From contig JAHJHR010000010.1 in the NCBI GenBank assembly GCA_018823745.1, positions 1 to 49,343 of the forward strand: a stretch of DNA of 49,343 bases, read 5' to 3'. This document shows, piece by piece, positions 8,915-17,659 of this stretch. The stretch is from Alphaproteobacteria bacterium (GTDB taxonomy: Bacteria > Pseudomonadota > Alphaproteobacteria > Oceanibaculales > Oceanibaculaceae). A program made the position numbers and the translations under genes. Each line of letters begins with the position of its first letter. Within the stretch, counting starts at the first letter, position 1. The notes under the pieces are model-generated. The model worked only from the letters and a program-made list of their open reading frames with translations, ran no database searches and had not been told where the DNA came from.

Positions 8915-9697
8915 ATGTATAAATCACTTGTTCCCGTCTCAGCCGAGCGTCACGCCGGAAAATTCTGGCAACCCTTTCCTAACTATGGATTCGCGGCTGG
9001 AGAGGCAGTGCTGCCCCTGACGGTGACAGAGGTCATGCGGGCTTCCAGTGATCTCGCCATAGGCTTCATGCGCCAGGACGAGATCGTCGCGCCGGTGGCA
9101 ATATGTGGATTGATGCCGGGCCAGAACCTCTACGTCGCGCCTGACGGCCGCTGGCTCGGTTCCTATGTCCCGGCAAGCCTGCGCAGCTATCCTTTTGCCC
9201 TGGTGGCTGGCCCGGAAGGCGAACGGGTGGTCTGCTTCGACGAGGAAAGCGGGCTGCTCTCGATGAATTCCGGTGAACCCTTCTTCGACGACGACCACAA
9301 GCCGGTCGGCCGGTTCGCGCAGGTGGTCGATTTCTTTACCCAGTTGGAGCGGGATCGACAGGCAACGCGAACCTATTGCGATCTGATTGACCGCCAGGGC
9401 CTGTTTTCCGACTGGCAGATGAAGGTCGATGCGGGCCAGGGCATACAGGAAGTAACCGGGCTTCTGAGGGTCGATGAGGTGGCGCTGAACAACCTCTCCG
9501 ACGAGGCTTTTCTGCAGTGCCGCCATGCCGGGATACTGCCGTTGATCTATGCGCATCTGCTCTCGACCAACCGCTTGTCGGAGCTGTCCCGCCTGTCCCA
9601 GGTACAGGCCCAGCTGGCCGGCCAGCAGCCCCAGACCCGGCTGGAGGACGTCTTCGCCCTGCCCGGGGCCGATGATCTGGAATTCAACTTCGACTAG
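8915..9697 (+). CDS. SapC family protein
   Basis: A 260-residue protein matching the SapC family, named after a gene in a Campylobacter S-layer locus. Typical segments include the N-terminal LVPVSAERHAGKFW, then LYVAPDGRWLGSYVPASLR and YPFALV. There is no signal peptide or membrane segment, so it is probably cytoplasmic. Its biochemical role is not established. It lies 31 bases after the methyltransferase gene and shortly before the type I exporter, which fits a part in surface protein production. Confidence 0.85.
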   Translation: MYKSLVPVSAERHAGKFWQPFPNYGFAAGEAVLPLTVTEVMRASSDLAIGFMRQDEIVAPVAICGLMPGQNLYVAPDGRWLGSYVPASLRSYPFALVAGPEGERVVCFDEESGLLSMNSGEPFFDDDHKPVGRFAQVVDFFTQLERDRQATRTYCDLIDRQGLFSDWQMKVDAGQGIQEVTGLLRVDEVALNNLSDEAFLQCRHAGILPLIYAHLLSTNRLSELSRLSQVQAQLAGQQPQTRLEDVFALPGADDLEFNFD

Positions 9698-9865
9698 GCT
9701 GGCTTTGCGCCCGCCGGCTTTGCGTCGGATTGCCGCGCCCCTGGCGACGCTATGTGGACGCCTTGGGCCGGGTGAGTTATAAGATCACTGTACTTTTCGC
9801 CATCCCGCCGGGACTCCTCCTGCGGGCATGGCCGAAGGCGCTACAGAAACGAGAAGCGATACCCC

Positions 9866-11689
9866 ATGCAGACAGCCCGTTCCGAAGCCGGCGCCGCGAT
9901 CCAGCAGTGTCGCGGTATGCTTATGGCGACCGCGTTCTTCAGCTTTTTCGTGAATCTGCTGCAACTCGTCGCCCCGCTCTTCATGCTTCAGGTCTATGAC
10001 CGGGTGCTGCAGAGCCGCAGTGGCGAGACGCTGGTTGCCCTGGTGGTCATCGCGATCGTGCTGCTGATCGTCATGGGGCTGCTGGAGGCCATCCGCAGCC
10101 GCGTGCTGGTGCGCATGGGCGGCAAGATCGACCAGCTGATCGGCGGCCGCTTGCTGCAGGCGGTGCTGGAAGTCACCAACCGCACCGGCCGGGGCCAGGA
10201 GGCGCAGGTGCTGCGCGATCTGGAGACGCTGCGCGGCTTCATGACCACGTCCGGCATCTTCGCGCTGTTCGATTCGCCGTGGGTGCCGATCTTCCTGTTC
10301 GTCATGTTCCTGTTCCACCCGATGATCGGTGCGGTCGGCGTGGTTGGCGCCATCGTGCTGTTCAGCCTGGCGCTGGCGACCGAGATGCGTACCCGCGACC
10401 CGCTGAAGCTGGCCAGCTTCCACGCCTCGCGCGCCAATGATTTCGCCGAGACCAGCCGTCGCAATGCGGAGGTCGTGCAGTCGCTGGGCATGATCGGCGG
10501 CGTGCGCCGCAAATGGCAGGTGATGCATGATACGGCGCTGAACCTGCAGGCCATTGCCAGCGACCGCGCCGGTTCCATCACCGGCGCCACCCGCGCCTTC
10601 CGCTTCGCCCTGCAGATCGCCATCCTGGCTGTCGGTGCCTATTACGTGCTGCAGCACCAGATCACGCCGGGCGTCATGATCGCCGGTTCGATCATCATGG
10701 GCCGCGCGCTGGCCCCGGTCGAGCAGGCCATCGGTATCTGGCGCCAGTTCATCCAGTCGCGTGCCGCCTATGCCCGGATCAAGGAATTGCTGGCCAAGGC
10801 GCCGCCGCGCGCGCCTTCCATGCCGCTGCCGGTGCCGAAAGGCCAGCTGAGCGTCGACAAGATCGTCTTCGGCCATCCCGGCGGCAAGCCGATCCTGAAG
10901 GGCGTCTCCTTCACTCTGGAGCCGGGCGAGAGCCTGGGCATCATCGGCCCGTCGGCGGCCGGCAAGTCGACCATCGCACGCATTCTCGCCGGGGCCTGGC
11001 TGCCGCTGGCCGGCACGGTCCGGCTGGATGGCGTCGACCTGTCTGCCTGGGACCGCGAGGATGCCGGCAAGTATATCGGCTATCTGCCCCAGGATGTGGA
11101 GCTGTTCGGCGGCACGGTGAAAGAGAATATCGCCCGCTTCCAGGATGCCGAGCCGGACCAGATCATCGAGGCCGCGCGCAAGGCCGATGTGCATGAGATG
11201 GTGCTGCATCTGCCGAAGGGCTACGAGACCGAGATCGGCGAGAGCGGTTCGTCGCTGTCCGGCGGCCAGCGCCAGCGACTGGGCCTGGCCCGCGCGCTGT
11301 TCGGCAATCCGCGCTTCATGGTGCTGGACGAGCCCAATTCGAACCTCGACACCGATGGCGAGGAAGCCCTGCGCCAGACGCTGCTGCAGCTGAAGGAGCA
11401 GGGGGTGACGGTGGTTGTCATCGCCCATCGCCCCAGCATCCTGTCGGTGGTCGACAAGGTGCTGTTGCTGCGCGACGGCTTGCCGGAAATGTTCGGCCCG
11501 CGCGCCGATGTGCTGGCCAAGCTGACGCGCCCGGTCGCCACGCCCGGCGGTACGCCGCCCCGGGTCACGCAGGCCAATCGGCCCGGCGTGCGCCCCGTGG
11601 CCGCCCCGGAAAGCCCATCCGATGGGTCGGGGGAGAATTCATCCCAGGACGATAACGCCAAGCCGGCAAGCGGCGGAGGTGAAGCATGA
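9866..11689 (+). CDS. Type I secretion system permease/ATPase (PrtD/AprD type)
   Basis: A 607-residue half-transporter that drives one-step export of RTX proteins from the cytoplasm. An N-terminal membrane domain covers about residues 14-290. The ATPase domain has Walker A GPSAAGKST at 361-369, the signature LSGGQRQ from 464 and Walker B FMVLDEP at 484-490. There is no peptidase-like N-terminal domain, as expected for substrates with uncleaved C-terminal signals. A proline/glycine-rich tail of about 60 residues follows. It overlaps the adaptor gene by four bases. The outer-membrane TolC-like partner is not in this window. Confidence 0.95.
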   Translation: MQTARSEAGAAIQQCRGMLMATAFFSFFVNLLQLVAPLFMLQVYDRVLQSRSGETLVALVVIAIVLLIVMGLLEAIRSRVLVRMGGKIDQLIGGRLLQAVLEVTNRTGRGQEAQVLRDLETLRGFMTTSGIFALFDSPWVPIFLFVMFLFHPMIGAVGVVGAIVLFSLALATEMRTRDPLKLASFHASRANDFAETSRRNAEVVQSLGMIGGVRRKWQVMHDTALNLQAIASDRAGSITGATRAFRFALQIAILAVGAYYVLQHQITPGVMIAGSIIMGRALAPVEQAIGIWRQFIQSRAAYARIKELLAKAPPRAPSMPLPVPKGQLSVDKIVFGHPGGKPILKGVSFTLEPGESLGIIGPSAAGKSTIARILAGAWLPLAGTVRLDGVDLSAWDREDAGKYIGYLPQDVELFGGTVKENIARFQDAEPDQIIEAARKADVHEMVLHLPKGYETEIGESGSSLSGGQRQRLGLARALFGNPRFMVLDEPNSNLDTDGEEALRQTLLQLKEQGVTVVVIAHRPSILSVVDKVLLLRDGLPEMFGPRADVLAKLTRPVATPGGTPPRVTQANRPGVRPVAAPESPSDGSGENSSQDDNAKPASGGGEA

Positions 11690-13086
11690 CGGCAATCGGC
11701 AAGATCGGCGCCCCTAATGGTGGTCCCATCGGTGGTCCGGGCATGAAGGCGCTGCCCGCGCCCAGTTCGGCAAAGGGTGGCCCTTCGGACCTTTCGCAGG
11801 TCAAGACCAATGCGCGCGGACCGATCCTGGCTGGCATGATCATCATCGGCGTCATGTTCGGTGGTATTGGCACCTGGTCCGCCATCGCCGAGCTGGATGG
11901 CGCGGTTGTCGCGTCCGGCACGGTGAAGGTTGAAGGCAATCGCCGGGCGATCCAGCATCTGGAAGGCGGCATCGTTTCGGAAATTCTGGTGAAGGACGGC
12001 GATCTGGTGGAGAAGGACCAGGTCCTGATCCGCCTTGATGCCATCCGGCCCAAGGCCAGCGTACAGATCGTCCGTGGCCAGCTTGACGCGGCGCTGGCGC
12101 AGGAAGCGCGCCTGGCGGCCGAGCAGAACGGCGCAACGAAGATCACCTTCCCCGACGATCTGCTGAAGCGCCGGTCGGTGCCGGAGGTTGCGGATGCAAT
12201 CCAGGGTCAGACGACTCTGTTCGAGGCGCGCAAGCAGGCGCTTGAAGGCCAGGTCAACGTGCTGAACAGCCGGATCGGCCAGTTGAAGGAAGAGATCAAG
12301 GGCCTGACGGAGGAGCGCGCTGCAAATGTCCGGCAGATGGCGATCCTGAAGGACGAGATCAGCGGTATTTCCGGCCTGGTGGACCGTGGCCTCGTGGCGC
12401 GTCCCCGCCTGCTGGCCCTGCAGCGTGCCGTTGCCGATCTGGATGGCGAGAATGCGCGTCTCAGCGGCAATGTCGCCCGCCAGCAGCAGGCGATCGGCGA
12501 GGCCCAGTTGCAGATCATTCAGCTGACCAACCAGTTCCGCCAGGAGGTGGCCACCCAGCATCGGGATGTCGAGGCGCAGATTTTCGACCTGCGCGAGCGT
12601 TTCACGGCGTCGATGGACGTGCTGGACCGTATCGAACTCAGGGCCCCGCATCCGGGCTTTGTCGTCGGGCTGAAGGTGTTCACCGTCGGTGCCATCGTGC
12701 GTGCGGGCGAAACGATCATGGAAATCGTGCCGACGGGCGAGGATCTGATGCTGGAAGCGATGGTGCGGCCTGAGGATATCGATGTCGTGCGCATCGGCCA
12801 GGAAGCCGATGTCATGTTGACCGCCTTCAAGTTCCGCATCACGCCGACCGTGCCCGGCGAGGTGACACATGTCTCCGCCGATCGCTTCACCGACGAGCGC
12901 ACCGGTGCCGGCTACTACACGGCGCGGGTGAAGATCAACAAGGCGGCGCTGGCAGAGTTGGAGCACGTCAAGCTGCAGCCCGGCATGCCGGCCGAGGTCT
13001 TCATCAAGACCGGGATGCGCACGCCGCTGCACTACCTGATGGAGCCCCTGACCGACAGCATGAAGCGCGCTTTCCGCGAGCCATAA
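11686..13086 (+). CDS. HlyD-family type I secretion periplasmic adaptor (PrtE type)
   Basis: A 466-residue membrane fusion protein that links the ABC exporter to an outer-membrane channel. A glycine-rich cytoplasmic N-terminus precedes one membrane segment at about residues 45-62. A lipoyl half (GTVKVEGNRRAIQHLEGGIV), a long alpha-helical hairpin at about 110-310 and C-terminal beta domains follow. LEGGI and the ending near LTDSMKRAFREP are typical of the family. It starts within the stop of the ABC gene (ATGA). Confidence 0.95.
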   Translation: MTAIGKIGAPNGGPIGGPGMKALPAPSSAKGGPSDLSQVKTNARGPILAGMIIIGVMFGGIGTWSAIAELDGAVVASGTVKVEGNRRAIQHLEGGIVSEILVKDGDLVEKDQVLIRLDAIRPKASVQIVRGQLDAALAQEARLAAEQNGATKITFPDDLLKRRSVPEVADAIQGQTTLFEARKQALEGQVNVLNSRIGQLKEEIKGLTEERAANVRQMAILKDEISGISGLVDRGLVARPRLLALQRAVADLDGENARLSGNVARQQQAIGEAQLQIIQLTNQFRQEVATQHRDVEAQIFDLRERFTASMDVLDRIELRAPHPGFVVGLKVFTVGAIVRAGETIMEIVPTGEDLMLEAMVRPEDIDVVRIGQEADVMLTAFKFRITPTVPGEVTHVSADRFTDERTGAGYYTARVKINKAALAELEHVKLQPGMPAEVFIKTGMRTPLHYLMEPLTDSMKRAFREP

Positions 13087-13096
13087 CCGGCGCGTA

Positions 13097-13720
13097 ATGC
13101 CTGAGAGCATCATTCTGCTGGCCAGCCGGCCGACCGCCTATCACGTGGCGGCGGCGCTGGAGCAGCACAAGGCAGGGTTGAATATCCTCTATGCCTCCAC
13201 GGCCGAGCAGCTGGCCGATGTCGCTGGCTCCATTGACGGTGCGACGCGGCTGATCGGCTTCTGCACCGATGTGGTGGTGCCGGCGGAGATTCTCGGCCGG
13301 CTGTCGGGGCCGGCATATAATTTCCACCCCGGCCCGCCGGAGTATCCCGGTGCCTTTCCGATCTCGCTGGCCCTGTATGACGGCGCCACCCGCTTCGGGA
13401 CGACGCTGCATGAAATGGCGGTCCAGGTCGATTCCGGGCCGATTGTCGGGGCGCTGGCCTTCGATGTACCGCCGGAAGCCGATCTCATCTGGATGAAGGC
13501 CCGGGCGCAGAAGGCGGCCTTCCGGCTGCTGCTGCATTTTTCCCGGCCGCTGGCCACCTCCGATACGGCATTGCCCCCTCTGGCCGGCGCCCAATGGGGC
13601 GCACGCCGGGCATCACGGCGCTATGTGAAATCGCTGACACCGATCGACCCCGGCCTGCCGCCTGAGGAAGCCACGCGCCGCCGCCGCGCCTTCGCCGACG
13701 AACCGCGGTTGCAGGATTAG
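13097..13720 (+). CDS. Formyltransferase family protein
   Basis: A 207-residue protein with the formyl-transferase fold. The catalytic triad of N10-formyl-tetrahydrofolate-dependent enzymes is visible as N75 and H77 in YNFHPGPPEYPG and D112 in QVDSGPIV. It is shorter than methionyl-tRNA formyltransferase (about 310) and lacks its C-terminal tRNA-binding domain, so a small molecule such as an amino-sugar is a more likely acceptor. It starts 10 bases after the exporter adaptor gene, with no clear Shine-Dalgarno sequence, and its stop overlaps the convergent glycosyltransferase stop (TTAG). Confidence 0.8.
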   Translation: MPESIILLASRPTAYHVAAALEQHKAGLNILYASTAEQLADVAGSIDGATRLIGFCTDVVVPAEILGRLSGPAYNFHPGPPEYPGAFPISLALYDGATRFGTTLHEMAVQVDSGPIVGALAFDVPPEADLIWMKARAQKAAFRLLLHFSRPLATSDTALPPLAGAQWGARRASRRYVKSLTPIDPGLPPEEATRRRRAFADEPRLQD

Positions 13721-14979
13721 GCTGTAACCCGCTGCATCGCCTGGCGCAGGTCGATTGCCGGCGTGCCGCCCTTTATCAGCGTGTCGATCAGGCCAAGCTG
13801 CGCCGGCAGGCAAATCCGTTTCAAATCATAACGTTCGATGATGGTTTCGCGCGCCTTGACGCGCAAAGCTGCCATTCGGTCGGGATGGGCGAAGACGGCA
13901 TCGACCTTGTCGGCGATATCCGTGGGCGAGAAGAAATCGACCAGCAGGCCATTCACCCCGTCCTCGATCACTTCCTGTACCGGCTGGGTGGCGGAACCGA
14001 TCACCAGACAGCCGGCGGACATTGCCTCCATCATCGACCAGGACAGGACGAAGGGGTAGGTCAGGTAGACATGCGCCGAGGAGACCTGGAGGATTTTGAC
14101 GAAGACGTCATACCCGACGCGGCCGGTGAAATGAACGCGATCCGGGTCCAGCTTGACCGTCTCCAGCAAGGCTTCGCGATAGCTGCGGCCATCGGGGCGC
14201 CGGCGGCCATAGCTGACATCATCACCTCCGACGACAAGGAAATGCGCGTTCGGCCGGCGCCGGCACATCTCCTCCAGCGCCTTCATATACACATGGAAGC
14301 CGCGATAGGGTTCCAGATTGCGCGACACGAAGGTGACGATCTCGTCCTTCGCGGTCAGCGCCGTGCCGTTCGGCAGCACGATCCGCCCCTCCGGTTGCGG
14401 GACCAGCAGGTCGGTATCGACGCCATCATGCACGACCGAGATGCGGTTCTTGTAGACCTCTGGGTGGACCGAGCGCTGCCAGAAGGTCGGGCTCATGCCC
14501 CAGTCACAGGCATCCAGGCTCAGCAGATTGGTCGTGTTCTTCAGGCGCAGGCGGAAAATATCATCCATGGTATTGGCGTATTCGGGATCGAAATCGCAAT
14601 CGGCGCCGGTTGCCCTGTAGAAGAATTCAAAGAAGCCCAGCAGCGGCACATCGGGGAAGACATCCTTCACGAACAGCGCCTCGCCCCAGCCGGGATGGGC
14701 GCAGATGATATCGGGCACCCAGCCCTTCTCCTTCAGCTGTAACAGGCAGCGGGCCACGCCCTGCCCGTGCAGAACCGCCTGTTCGGCCGGAATCAGATAG
14801 TGATGCGTCTTGGGGTTGGCCTCACGGTGCAGCGTGTAGTCGTAGCGCGTGATGCCCTTGACCGTGTTGCCGTTCGGCTTGGAGATGAAGACGATCTCGT
14901 TCTTCGGATCTTGCCGCAGATGCTGCACCAGATGCTTGTACTGGCCCGGGCAATTCTGATGGATGAACAGAAACCGCAC
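13717..14979 (-). CDS. Glycosyltransferase family 4 protein
   Basis: A 420-residue GT4 (GT-B fold) enzyme. The N-terminal domain begins with RFLFIHQNCPGQYKHL, typical of the GT4 subgroup that opens with this motif. The C-terminal donor-binding domain has TFVSRNLEPYRGFHVYMKAL and, near residue 325, SWSMMEAMSAGCLVIGS, which includes the acidic residue of the sugar-nucleotide site. The start is GTG with AGGAG eight bases upstream. It would transfer the nucleotide sugar made upstream onto an acceptor; donor and acceptor are inferred from position only. Confidence 0.88.
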   Translation of the reverse strand: MRFLFIHQNCPGQYKHLVQHLRQDPKNEIVFISKPNGNTVKGITRYDYTLHREANPKTHHYLIPAEQAVLHGQGVARCLLQLKEKGWVPDIICAHPGWGEALFVKDVFPDVPLLGFFEFFYRATGADCDFDPEYANTMDDIFRLRLKNTTNLLSLDACDWGMSPTFWQRSVHPEVYKNRISVVHDGVDTDLLVPQPEGRIVLPNGTALTAKDEIVTFVSRNLEPYRGFHVYMKALEEMCRRRPNAHFLVVGGDDVSYGRRRPDGRSYREALLETVKLDPDRVHFTGRVGYDVFVKILQVSSAHVYLTYPFVLSWSMMEAMSAGCLVIGSATQPVQEVIEDGVNGLLVDFFSPTDIADKVDAVFAHPDRMAALRVKARETIIERYDLKRICLPAQLGLIDTLIKGGTPAIDLRQAMQRVTA

Positions 14980-15012
14980 ACTCTTTCTCCTTATGCCTGT
15001 CTTGCGTATACC

Positions 15013-15041
15013 GGCTGGCCCCTGTTGTACGGGGGCCAGCC
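15013..15041 (-). promoter_or_regulatory. Hairpin in the leader of the GT4 gene
   Basis: A perfect 10-bp inverted repeat (15013-15022 with 15032-15041) has a 9-base loop. It lies 34 bases before the GTG start of the glycosyltransferase, in the region divergent from the XRE regulator. No T-run follows on the minus strand, so it looks like a leader structure or operator rather than a terminator. Confidence 0.45.
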
Positions 15042-15139
15042 ACGCCTGCCAAGTGCCGGGCGTATTGGTTGCGGCATTGTATGTCTAGTGATTTTCTGAT
15101 AATCAACGATCTGATCTTTATCGCAAGAAAGCGCCTCTC

Positions 15140-15463
15140 ATGCTGATATCGCCGAATCCCGGCCAGTCTACTGATTCCAAGCTGCTTCGGCAGGAGGCGG
15201 GATTGTGGCTGAAGCAACTCCGGGAAACCCGTAAACTCACCCAGCGCGAGCTGGCGGAACGGGTCAATATCAACTACTACACCTTCATCTCGCAGATCGA
15301 GGCGGGCAAGGGCCGGGTGCCGCCGGAGAGCTATCAGCTCTGGGCCGATGCGCTCGGTGTGGAGCGGGTGTCCTTCGTGAAGCACCTGCTGGCCTATTAT
15401 GATCCCTTCACCTATCGCGCCCTGTTTGCCGAAGGGCAGGCGGAGCAGGCAGCGAGACGGTAA
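15140..15463 (+). CDS. XRE-family helix-turn-helix regulator
   Basis: A 107-residue DNA-binding protein with an XRE-type helix-turn-helix at about residues 22-80 (LRETRKLTQRELAERV, then NYYTFISQIEAGKGRVPPESY). It is divergent from the GT4 gene and lies just before an RTX gene, so it may control one or both. No ligand or signalling domain is present. A structured segment follows the stop. Confidence 0.85.
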   Translation: MLISPNPGQSTDSKLLRQEAGLWLKQLRETRKLTQRELAERVNINYYTFISQIEAGKGRVPPESYQLWADALGVERVSFVKHLLAYYDPFTYRALFAEGQAEQAARR

Positions 15464-15469
15464 AAATCG

Positions 15470-15504
15470 CGCGCTTAAGCGCGGGTTTTGCTGTAAAAAC
15501 CCGC
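15470..15504 (+). terminator. Two overlapping hairpins between the XRE and RTX genes
   Basis: A perfect 14-base palindrome at 15470-15483 runs into GGGTTTT. A second 9-bp hairpin (15481-15489 with 15496-15504) shares its first bases with the first stem. Only one can form fully at a time. The first resembles an intrinsic terminator for the XRE gene, and the second could antagonise it. The RTX start is 92 bases further on. Confidence 0.5.
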
Positions 15505-15596
15505 TGGACCTTGCGGTATTATCGGATTAAGCGTAGGGGCTTGAATTCAAACGGTCTTGTTGCTGCGGTAACAGGCCAAATGGTGGCGACGGGCAA

Positions 15597-17069
15597 ATGA
15601 CGGCACAGATCATACCCTTCCAGGCGCTGACCCGCCCGGCCCAGGGATGGACCGAGCAGGAAAAGGCCGAGTTGTTTCGCTGCATGGACTTGCTGTCCAG
15701 GGCAGGGCTCAACTATGAGACCACCTTCGGCGTGACCGATGAGGGCGAGCCTTGGCTCGTCTTCGAGAATCCCGATACGGAAGAAGTCAGCGTTCACATT
15801 GCGCGTCTTGGTGGCGAATTCGTCGCCTATAGCGAGGCCAGCGATGAAACCCTGCGCGCCGGCGATTTCCGCAATCTGCTGAACCAGGTTATGGCTGCCC
15901 GCCGTCATGAGACCAGCACGGCGTCCAGCAATGTCTATCATCTGGTGGCGAACGCCGTTACCGGCTTTGCCATCTTCGTTGCGACGGCGCTGCTCACCAA
16001 TGAGGCTGATGCCGCCGAACTCAGGGATATCGTCTCCCGCATCCTTGGACTCGACGTGGAATCCGAGGAAGGGGCGACGGCCCGGAACGGTGCCGATATC
16101 GGCGCTCTTCTGCTGACTCAGCAGGAGGACGTGTCTGATCAGCCCGTGCATGCCGAAGAGGATGCCCTGCCGGCGCAGAAGGCGGCGCTGGCCAAGGCCG
16201 AGCGCCAGACCGGCATGGCGGACAGCCCGACCGGGGCGACCACCGAGGCAACGGATGCAGGGGCTGCCGAAAACGACGATCACACCATTTCTGCCAGCGA
16301 CATGCCGGCTGACGGCGAAGTCCTGTCCGCAGACGAGGGCGATCTGACGCTGATCGGTGGCGATGGCGATGAGGCGCTGACGGGCGGCGATGGCGATGAT
16401 GCCATCCAGGGCGGCGCCGGCGACGATACGCTGATCGGCGGGGCCGGCAATGACACGCTCCAGGGCGATGACGGCAATGATCTGCTGTATGGCGGCGCTG
16501 GCGACGACCACATGGACGGCGGCGCCGGCAATGACACGCTGGTCGGCGGCGCCGGTGACGATACGCTGAGCGGCGGCAAGGGCGACGATCTGCTGCTGGG
16601 TGGTTCGGGCAATGATGTGATCGAGGGCGGTGCCGGCACGGACACGCTGATTGCCGGGGATGGCAACAATTATCTGGATGGTGGCGATGGCGCCGATCTT
16701 CTGACCGGCGGGGCTGGCGATGACACGCTGGTCGGTGCGGCCGGCGATGACACCTTGTTTGGCGGCCAGGGCAGCAATCTGCTGGTCGGCGGCGATGGCG
16801 ACGACACGCTGATCCACGTCAATTTCGGCGATGGCGGGTTCGATACGCTGATCGGCGGGGCCGGCAAGGATCACTTCATCATCCTTGGCGACGAAAATGT
16901 GCTGATCGTGGATTACGTGCTCGGCACGGACATGCTGTCGATCACCGGCTATATCGTCGAGAGCCTCAAATCCACCCAGATCCAGGCATCCGATATTTTC
17001 GCCGACCAGCAGACGGCCGATGCCATCATGGCCCTGCTGCCGCAGCATGCGCTGGACGCTCTGCTGTAA
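15597..17069 (+). CDS. RTX (hemolysin-type) calcium-binding secreted protein
   Basis: A 490-residue protein. Residues 1-100 form a distinct domain (WTEQEKAELFRCMDLLSR, TDEGEPWLVFENP, VHIARLGGEFVAYS). A hydrophobic stretch lies at about 121-140, then an acidic, Ala-rich linker. From about residue 251 to 425 there are some 16-18 nonapeptide repeats of the GGxGxDxLx type that bind calcium and form a beta-roll. A short hydrophobic C-terminal cap follows. There is no cleavable signal peptide, as expected for type I export by the system at 9866-13086. The function of the N-terminal domain is not known to me; it does not look enzymatic. Confidence 0.9.
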   Translation: MTAQIIPFQALTRPAQGWTEQEKAELFRCMDLLSRAGLNYETTFGVTDEGEPWLVFENPDTEEVSVHIARLGGEFVAYSEASDETLRAGDFRNLLNQVMAARRHETSTASSNVYHLVANAVTGFAIFVATALLTNEADAAELRDIVSRILGLDVESEEGATARNGADIGALLLTQQEDVSDQPVHAEEDALPAQKAALAKAERQTGMADSPTGATTEATDAGAAENDDHTISASDMPADGEVLSADEGDLTLIGGDGDEALTGGDGDDAIQGGAGDDTLIGGAGNDTLQGDDGNDLLYGGAGDDHMDGGAGNDTLVGGAGDDTLSGGKGDDLLLGGSGNDVIEGGAGTDTLIAGDGNNYLDGGDGADLLTGGAGDDTLVGAAGDDTLFGGQGSNLLVGGDGDDTLIHVNFGDGGFDTLIGGAGKDHFIILGDENVLIVDYVLGTDMLSITGYIVESLKSTQIQASDIFADQQTADAIMALLPQHALDALL

Positions 17070-17173
17070 CGCCTCTGGCGCGCGTTCAGGGCCGGTGCTA
17101 GGATAATTTCGTCGGAGTCAAACCGGTATCGTACCGCCTGTAATCCGACGGAGGTTGGCAGTCGCCGCGGCCG

Positions 17174-17560
17174 ATGATCAGGCCTTTCAGCATTCCTGCA
17201 TTTTTGCTGCTTCTGGTTGCCTTGCTGGCAGCCAGGACGGATGCTGCCCCCGTCTGGCTGGATACGCCCCGGGACGGTTTTGCCGTTTCCAGCGTCAGCG
17301 TTGGCCTGGCACCGACAGGTGATGCCGGTATCCTGCCGGCCAAGGCGATGGCGCGTGCGCCGGACCTTCAGCGCCGCGCCCGCGATGGCGATGCCCTCAT
17401 CGCCGGCTGGGATCATTCCGAGACGCCGGCTTTGGCTTCTGCGGCCGATTCACCGGCCTGCCTGTATTCCCTGCCGGCCTTTGCCAGCAACACGGTGCCG
17501 ACGTTCCGGGCGGCCTGCAACGCCGATTCCCGGCAACCCCGCGCGCCACCGATTTCCTGA
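17174..17560 (+). CDS. Small hypothetical protein with signal peptide
   Basis: A 128-residue reading frame not assignable to a family. Residues 1-25 look like a signal peptide: a positively charged start, a Leu/Ala core and a likely cleavage after TDAA. The rest is low in recognisable motifs and holds two cysteines near the end that could form a disulfide in the periplasm. The Shine-Dalgarno context is weak, so the gene call is uncertain. Confidence 0.4.
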   Translation: MIRPFSIPAFLLLLVALLAARTDAAPVWLDTPRDGFAVSSVSVGLAPTGDAGILPAKAMARAPDLQRRARDGDALIAGWDHSETPALASAADSPACLYSLPAFASNTVPTFRAACNADSRQPRAPPIS

Positions 17561-17659
17561 TTCCAGCCTGATCCACTGCGCGCCGTCATCGGCGGTGCGC
17601 GCCCTGGCAGAATGACCGCCCGGCAGTTGTTGCGGGGTGGTGTTCCCTGGAGTCTTCAG

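Noticed and set aside
9785..13113. Long minus-strand frames opposite the type I exporter genes
   Set aside because: They are antisense shadows; the plus-strand products have complete ATPase and adaptor motifs.
16340..16870. Regular short DNA repeats that might suggest a CRISPR array or tandem repeat
   Set aside because: The repeats are 27-base coding units of calcium-binding nonapeptides, in frame and degenerate, without unique spacers.
15519..17048. A 509-codon minus-strand frame opposite the RTX gene
   Set aside because: Repetitive only because it mirrors the RTX nonapeptide repeats; no start signal or family match.
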